Source: an uncultured bacterium (GTDB taxonomy: Bacteria > Verrucomicrobiota > Kiritimatiellia > RFP12 > UBA1067). Taken from it: a stretch of DNA of 44,188 nucleotides. The stretch lies in the NCBI GenBank assembly GCA_902772905.1, contig CACYCL010000159.1:1-44188 (forward strand), in the 5' to 3' direction. The notes under the pieces were generated by a model. That model made no database searches, had not been told where the DNA came from, and saw only the letters and a program-made list of their open reading frames with translations. The translations under genes were made by a program, and so were the position numbers. Positions 39,256-44,188 of the stretch are shown piece by piece; positions within the stretch are counted from its first letter, which is position 1; each line of letters begins with the position of its first letter.

Positions 39256-41348
39256 TTGCAGTTCTTTCGCAGTCCGAGCGTCACGGCGATACGCTTGAAT
39301 CCGTTCTTTCGGAGCGAGGCAAAAACCGCCCTGAGTTTGCGCCAGCGGTTGATCCACCAACGCCAGCGACATTCACGCTCAGAGACATAAAATCCAGCAT
39401 CATCGATTATGAAACCTACTGCGCGTTCGTATGGCACTTCCGCCCATTTGAAAAAGCGCCGCGTCTTCACGCCGATGTAGTGAAAAACCGATATCTCATT
39501 ACCGTCAAGCAGCAGGCGCCCGCCCGGCTCCATCGTCACCATCCTGCCGGCAAGTCCGCATTCAGTAATGAAATCATCGTGCTTGAACTTGATCTCTGGA
39601 GTCCGCCACACCACTGCGGAGTAGCTGTCGCGAATCGCGCGGCAATCTTCAATCGTCATTTCGCCACGTTCAAGCTGCGGGAACATAACACAACCGATTT
39701 CGTCAAAGAACTCTATATCCGTAATCTTGGAATCAACAATTTCCTTCCAATTGTCGGCTTTCATAAAAAGCCGGTTGAGTTCATAGTTGTTCCTAGCAAA
39801 CATTAACGGCCCGGAGCACCAATGTTTTCTCGCCGAAACAACATCTGATCCCGATGTCAACATTGCATCAAGAAATTCGTTCAGCTTGTTGCCGTATACT
39901 ACATCGCAATCTCCCCAGCCGATGTACTTATAATCTTTAATATAGTCTTCAAAAATACATCCATACATCGGCTTGAAGTCGCAAAGCCTTTTAGGGCCAT
40001 TCAGGGTCACCGGCACCCCAAGGCGTTCCCTCGCCAATCGCTTAAATTCTTCAAACGACATCTTGATAATCTTGAAATTTCCTGGATGCGCTCCGACTTC
40101 TACGTCAGAGAAAAACAACACATCTAGGTGCTTGCCTTCCAGACTTTTAAGAAAAAGGCCGAAGTAAGGCGGAAGCTTGCCGAAATACGGCATTAGCAAA
40201 GCTATGCTGTTCTTCTTCATGCGCGGATTATAGAGCAAATTCGCCTCCACCGCGACAACTGGCCCATGCGGCCTAGAGTGCCGCGTCTTGCGGCAGAAAA
40301 CGCCGTTGGCAAGGCGGCTGTATACACGAGCGAGAAAGATGGCGAAAAGCGAAAGGCGACCGTTCTTACGCCAACGCGAGACATACGGATATTTGAGTCG
40401 TCGGGAGAACACGACCTTCCCGGTCGACACCGCCAAACTGGCGTTTTTCGCAACGATGGCGTCAACGCGGGCAAAGCCGTCGTTGACCTCTGCCAGCGGC
40501 GCAAAAATGAAATAGTTGTAGTATAGATTCGCGGCCACGCTGTGCAGTTTCGCCGCGAAGAACCGCGACCTCCCCGGATCGCCATGGTATCCGCCCAGCT
40601 CCGCAACCATGCGCGCAAGTATCTTTTCAAGATGGCTGGAGCTGCGGCTGACAACTTCACGCGAAATGCTCTGCCCTTCCCGTCCTTGCAGAGACCGGTA
40701 GACGACGCCCGGCAGATACCGAATCTTCCTGACACCAAGCATGGGATAGGTTATCCATTCAAGGTCAGTGTAGAGAATGCCCTCCGACTGGTGATAGCCT
40801 ATGTCGCGCAATGTCTGGGCGCGGAAAGTAGACATATGCATGAAGCAGCATCTCTCAAGGGGCTCGTCGACGCCAACATCCACATCCAAGCCCTCACCGT
40901 GCTTAAGCACGCTGGTTTCCGCTCCCGTCGCATCGACAGTGCAATAATCAGACAAAACCAAGTCCACCTCATCAAGCGCCCCACTTGCCGAGCCATCAAT
41001 AAGAAATTCCAGCAGCCTGGCAAACTCTGCCGTATTGACGGAATCGTCGGCGTCAAGGGTCTTCACGAACTCGCCCTTTGCCTCGGCGAGCCCGCAGTTG
41101 ACGCAGCTGCCGTAGTGTCCGTTCTCCTTGTCGATGACGCGGAACGTCCCCGGATACCGTCGCTCGAACGAATGTGCGATTTCGCTTGTTCCATCGGTGG
41201 AGCCGTCGTTGACCACGATCACCTCTAGTCTGGACATAAGATCATCAGACAAAACAACGCTTCGACAGCATGCGTCAAGATACCGTTCCATATTGTAGGC
41301 AGGAACGATCAGAGTCAACGCCTTGGATGCATCAATATCAGTCGCCAT
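39252..41348 (-). CDS. GT2-DUF6625 double glycosyltransferase
   Basis: A 698-residue two-module protein. Module 1 (about 1-375) is a GT2: LTLIVPAYNMERYLDACCRSVV, VIVVNDGSTDGTSE, KTLDADDSVNTAEF. Module 2 starts exactly at Met377: KKNSIALLMPYFGKLPPYFG matches the start of DUF6625-type proteins, continuing with GWGDCDVVYG (a DXD-like site), RKHWCSGPLMFARN and FHYIGVKTRRFF. Two sugar transfers by one polypeptide would fit. TATAAT sits 6 bases before the Met377 codon, so module 2 may also be made alone. Starts at ATG 41348 after GGAAAGGA in the flippase 3' end. Confidence 0.85.
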   Translation of the reverse strand: MATDIDASKALTLIVPAYNMERYLDACCRSVVLSDDLMSRLEVIVVNDGSTDGTSEIAHSFERRYPGTFRVIDKENGHYGSCVNCGLAEAKGEFVKTLDADDSVNTAEFARLLEFLIDGSASGALDEVDLVLSDYCTVDATGAETSVLKHGEGLDVDVGVDEPLERCCFMHMSTFRAQTLRDIGYHQSEGILYTDLEWITYPMLGVRKIRYLPGVVYRSLQGREGQSISREVVSRSSSHLEKILARMVAELGGYHGDPGRSRFFAAKLHSVAANLYYNYFIFAPLAEVNDGFARVDAIVAKNASLAVSTGKVVFSRRLKYPYVSRWRKNGRLSLFAIFLARVYSRLANGVFCRKTRHSRPHGPVVAVEANLLYNPRMKKNSIALLMPYFGKLPPYFGLFLKSLEGKHLDVLFFSDVEVGAHPGNFKIIKMSFEEFKRLARERLGVPVTLNGPKRLCDFKPMYGCIFEDYIKDYKYIGWGDCDVVYGNKLNEFLDAMLTSGSDVVSARKHWCSGPLMFARNNYELNRLFMKADNWKEIVDSKITDIEFFDEIGCVMFPQLERGEMTIEDCRAIRDSYSAVVWRTPEIKFKHDDFITECGLAGRMVTMEPGGRLLLDGNEISVFHYIGVKTRRFFKWAEVPYERAVGFIIDDAGFYVSERECRWRWWINRWRKLRAVFASLRKNGFKRIAVTLGLRKNCK
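40227..40232 (-). promoter_or_regulatory. Possible internal -10 box before the DUF6625 module
   Basis: Minus-strand TATAAT (40232-40227) encodes part of LLYNPR and ends 6 bases before the ATG at 40220. The spacing equals that at der. No good -35 and no TGn extension are seen, so this is weaker than the other promoters. Confidence 0.35.
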
Positions 41349-41351
41349 ACA

Positions 41352-42926
41352 TCAATCCTTTCCTTTCAACATTTCGCCTACAATGGGAATGCGAGACAAA
41401 ACCCTTTCCATCAAAAATGTCCGCTCTTCCTCTTTGAGCACAAAGAACCACACCCCCGGCAGGAAGACAACTTCACAGCATATTGTCGTAAGCACAACGC
41501 GCCAGAAAGACGGCTCTATACACAAGCGCGGCATCAGTCCGGCCGACAGCACAACCAACATCAGTAGCAATATCGGGATCAAAACTTGGCGCCACCACTG
41601 CCGAATGCGGTATCCAAGCAAAACACTGGCCATATACAAATGAACTGAAATCATGGCAATAGCAAAGGCAACAAAACCAGCGACAAGGCTCCACATGCCA
41701 AATCCCAGCGCAAAACAAATCCACGCCACCGAAACAAGTGCAATTCCACCAAGACTTATCGCAAGGCTATACTTGAGCACCCCTACTCCGCAACTGAGAA
41801 TCGCCATCCTATACCCATCGGCCATACGTTCAAATGCGGCAACCGCGAGAAACGCAATACAAAGCTCTGCGGCAAACTGCGGTGGATTTACCAGCCATAA
41901 CCGGAGCACCTCGTGCGCCTCAATGGCAAGCGGCAGGGCGAACACCAGGATCATTATGGACCCAAGTCTGCACACCATCATGCACATCCGCTCTACTCCG
42001 GCCATGTCTCCCTCCCCGGCTTTATTGGCAATCGCCGGACTGAAAGCTCCAGACATCGCGCTCGAAAGCGTCATCGCATGACCTGATACCGATGTGCCTA
42101 CTGCTACACTTGCATTTGCAGCTGGTCCAACATACTTGTTCACCAGAATCGCCGGGCCCTGTCCGCACAACATACCTGAAAAGCCAGAGATGATCCGAGA
42201 TAGCGCAAATGAGAGAATTTCTTTGCACCGCCTGAAATCCCATAGATACGCAAAGACAATCCTGCACTCACTATATTTATAAAATGCTCGTGCAGCAATA
42301 ATTGACTGTGGAATTGCAGAAAGGAGAAGAGAAAACGCCGAGAACTTCACCAGCCAAACACCTGGGTGCATAACCATGTAATACAAAAACATCGCGTTGA
42401 AAGTCGTCGTGGCAAAACCATACAGCGTCAATTCTGCTATCTCCTGTTTCGCCCCGTACATGGCACGAAACGGAACATTCATCATCGAGACCAAAGTAGC
42501 AAGACATGAGAAGCTCCAAACCCAGCGGCAGGCGGCAATACGATCAAGGGGAATGGTGAGAAAACTATTCACCGCCCACAGCCCAATAGGATAACCAATC
42601 ACAACCAAGGCCACCGGAATGACTGCGTGCATCAAAACGGCGGTGTTGAACCATTTTCGACATTCCTCAAGTCCCTTCTCGGCATTGCCCTCCTTTTTCG
42701 CAGCACCAACGCTTACTGCATAGAACCTTCCAACAGATTCAGAAAGCAGATTGTTAATAAAGGTAACAAATGTAACCAGTCCGCCGACGAGCCCCATAAG
42801 TCCATAGTCGGTCTGTCCCAGCGCCATCAGCGTCCAGCGCCCGCAGAACAGACCTATCGCCAGCGCATACAGCGACCGGCCGTAGGTGGCGACGATGTTC
42901 AGGAATATTCTGCGGTTGGGCGACAT
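41352..42926 (-). CDS. wzx: Polysaccharide flippase (Wzx/MATE-like)
   Basis: A 524-residue protein with roughly 12-14 hydrophobic helices. It begins MSPNRRIFLNIVATYGRSLYALAIGLFCGRWTLMALGQTDYGL, the usual opening of 'lipopolysaccharide biosynthesis protein' flippases of the MOP superfamily. It should move undecaprenyl-linked repeat units across the inner membrane. Internal signs include SESVGRFYAVSVG and NKYVGPAANASVAVG. ATG 42926 is chosen because the first helix pair follows directly; no strong ribosome site is visible. It lies 22 bases after the stop of the GT39-like gene and 3 bases before the GT2-DUF6625 start. Confidence 0.88.
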   Translation of the reverse strand: MSPNRRIFLNIVATYGRSLYALAIGLFCGRWTLMALGQTDYGLMGLVGGLVTFVTFINNLLSESVGRFYAVSVGAAKKEGNAEKGLEECRKWFNTAVLMHAVIPVALVVIGYPIGLWAVNSFLTIPLDRIAACRWVWSFSCLATLVSMMNVPFRAMYGAKQEIAELTLYGFATTTFNAMFLYYMVMHPGVWLVKFSAFSLLLSAIPQSIIAARAFYKYSECRIVFAYLWDFRRCKEILSFALSRIISGFSGMLCGQGPAILVNKYVGPAANASVAVGTSVSGHAMTLSSAMSGAFSPAIANKAGEGDMAGVERMCMMVCRLGSIMILVFALPLAIEAHEVLRLWLVNPPQFAAELCIAFLAVAAFERMADGYRMAILSCGVGVLKYSLAISLGGIALVSVAWICFALGFGMWSLVAGFVAFAIAMISVHLYMASVLLGYRIRQWWRQVLIPILLLMLVVLSAGLMPRLCIEPSFWRVVLTTICCEVVFLPGVWFFVLKEEERTFLMERVLSRIPIVGEMLKGKD

Positions 42927-42948
42927 GGCCGGGCAAAGCGGTTTTGGG

Positions 42949-44188
42949 CTACAGTTCCCAGCCCTTGGGCACATACAGCTTCCACTGCGAGCCTTCCAGC
43001 GGAAGCTTTTTGTAGTGTTCGTCTATAACCGGGTACAGATACATGCGGAAGGGATCATTGGCGTAATATCCTCTGCGGCAGTCAAGCGCCAGCTCTCCGT
43101 CCATCGCGTCGAGAATGATGCATGGCGTTTCCGTCAATTTTGCCGCGACGCCATCAAGGAACGCTTGTGACAGAAAGCCAGGCGCGTTGAAAGGCACATA
43201 GTAGTAATATGGCGCCAACGGATTCTTTCTGCCGGTCCGAGCATAAACCTCGCACTTCGATCCCCAGACGAAAAGTCCGGCCTCTGGAAGCGCCGCGATT
43301 CTCTTGACAATCTTCTCATAGTTCACTTCAGTAATTCCAAAACTCGTCTTCCTAGTTCCATACGCGATTTTGTGCCATACATTCTCAGCTACCGTCTGCA
43401 ACCGCGGCAGAAACACAGTCAACAAAGCGACAAAAACAACACAACGCGCAGCCTTGCATGTAGGTTTTGCAGCCAGCAACAGCAGGACTGGCAGATAAAG
43501 CGCCGTCTGCGAAACAACAAATTGATATCCCCACGGGCCTTGGCCAAGCACAAGCAAAGCAAAATCCCACAGGAAGAACATAGACCAGGCAACAACGAGC
43601 GGTACCGCCATGCCAAGTTTTCTGGCCGTCTTCCATCCGAATCCAATTGCGGCAGTCACGAGAACGAAGGCTGTCGACAACCCTTCGGCGAAACCGAAGA
43701 ACCGAAGCGCCAGAAACTTGCGGAAATTTCCTCCGTAGATCGAATTGAACCGGAAGCAGCATTCCAAGTAGTCGCCGAATGAGCCTTTGACGAGCAGTGC
43801 GCCGACAATCACCGCCGTCGTGAGCAGTCCACCGCCAATATACGCCCACAGCGGAGTGCGACGCCTCTGGAAGAACTGAATGAGCGCGAACACCCCCACC
43901 CCAACGAAAAAACCCACGCTTGTCTGCTTGCTGAAGAACGCAAACGCCCCCAGCACCCCGCACAAAACCCAGCCCCATGGCCGCCATCCGGAAAGCAGCA
44001 GCAGGCCGAGCCCTGCGACGCTCATTTCCATCACAAATGTCTCTGGGCGGTTCGGCCAGGCCGGAATCAGCAGCAGGCCCGCGCAGAACCAGAACGCCGC
44101 CTTTACGCCGAATCTACGGACGATGCCGAAATATAGAAGCGCCATCGCCAGCGCATATATTATGTACTCTACTGCGGCAATGCCCAAT
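42949..44188 (-). CDS. GT39-like (GT-C) membrane glycosyltransferase, 5' partial
   Basis: The frame is open to the right edge of the window; 413 codons are visible and the N-terminus is missing. About seven hydrophobic helices (such as GLGLLLLSGWRPWGWVLCGVLGAFAFFSKQTSVGFFVG on the coding strand side) are followed by a soluble C-terminal domain with EAGLFVWGSKCEVYARTGRKNPLAPYYY. The helix pattern and the FxxKQT-like loop fit GT-C transferases of the PMT/ArnT/GT39 kind, which use polyprenyl-phosphate sugars in the periplasm. The catalytic Asp/Glu loop would be in the missing N-terminal part, so the family call is moderate. Confidence 0.65.
   Translation of the reverse strand, partial: LGIAAVEYIIYALAMALLYFGIVRRFGVKAAFWFCAGLLLIPAWPNRPETFVMEMSVAGLGLLLLSGWRPWGWVLCGVLGAFAFFSKQTSVGFFVGVGVFALIQFFQRRRTPLWAYIGGGLLTTAVIVGALLVKGSFGDYLECCFRFNSIYGGNFRKFLALRFFGFAEGLSTAFVLVTAAIGFGWKTARKLGMAVPLVVAWSMFFLWDFALLVLGQGPWGYQFVVSQTALYLPVLLLLAAKPTCKAARCVVFVALLTVFLPRLQTVAENVWHKIAYGTRKTSFGITEVNYEKIVKRIAALPEAGLFVWGSKCEVYARTGRKNPLAPYYYYVPFNAPGFLSQAFLDGVAAKLTETPCIILDAMDGELALDCRRGYYANDPFRMYLYPVIDEHYKKLPLEGSQWKLYVPKGWEL

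Noticed and set aside
40542-41228. 228-codon open frame opposite the GT2-DUF6625 gene
   Set aside because: Antisense shadow; the minus-strand reading has clear GT2 motifs.

Overview
The window reads as chromosome of a Gram-negative, probably uncultured member of the PVC superphylum. My best guess is the Kiritimatiellota/Lentisphaerota side. Supporting signs are RND efflux with an outer-membrane lipoprotein channel, an O-antigen/capsule cluster, a Minf_1886-family protein, a eukaryote-like UDPGP pyrophosphorylase and a PknB-type kinase. The phylum is inference; no rRNA or tRNA gene is present. No gene-free stretch exceeds about 260 bases, and coding is dense with many 4-bp stop/start overlaps.

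Layout. 1-287 (+): 3' end of a GH78-like alpha-L-rhamnosidase. 288-548: control region with four 22-bp-phased palindromic cores, then a consensus promoter with an embedded TetR-type operator. 549-9278 (+): TetR regulator, RND adaptor, RND pump, outer-membrane channel, manA and a MacB-like permease without an adjacent ATPase. 9316-13334 (+): promoter, TPP riboswitch, thiC, a Minf_1886-family gene, an rsgA lacking its zinc domain, and der. 13343-22576 (-): promoter, guaB, unknown exported protein, lepB, membrane Ser/Thr kinase, aminotransferase, YdjY-like exported protein and a TolA-like membrane protein, mostly in overlapping or abutting order. 22679-27122 (-): M18 aminopeptidase, glycyl-tRNA synthetase, UDPGP pyrophosphorylase. 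27204-28355 (-): AAA/DUF4143 ATPase behind a promoter buried in an 18-bp inverted repeat. 28467-44188 (-): surface-polysaccharide cluster, continuing past the right edge.

Polysaccharide cluster, in transcription order (right to left): GT39-like membrane transferase (partial), Wzx flippase, GT2-DUF6625 fusion, GT2, GT11 fucosyltransferase, acyltransferase 3, GT10 fucosyltransferase, GT25, hexapeptide acetyltransferase, GT2, two GT4 enzymes, Wzy/ligase, GT2. It carries an 11-base homopolymer G tract inside the acyltransferase gene and an 11.5-copy CT dinucleotide tract inside the last GT2 gene. Both are in-frame here and both are the kind of repeat that produces phase variation. With paired alpha-1,2-type (GT11) and alpha-1,3/4-type (GT10) fucosyltransferases, the cluster may make a switchable, fucosylated (possibly Lewis/blood-group-like) surface glycan. 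This is the most interesting proposal in the window.

A second theme is transcription architecture. An extended -10 motif close to TTTGGTATAAT recurs in front of several genes. At three genes (tetR, Minf_1886, der), and possibly inside the GT2-DUF6625 fusion, the -10 lies 6-10 bases from the start codon with no Shine-Dalgarno sequence, which predicts leaderless or nearly leaderless mRNAs.
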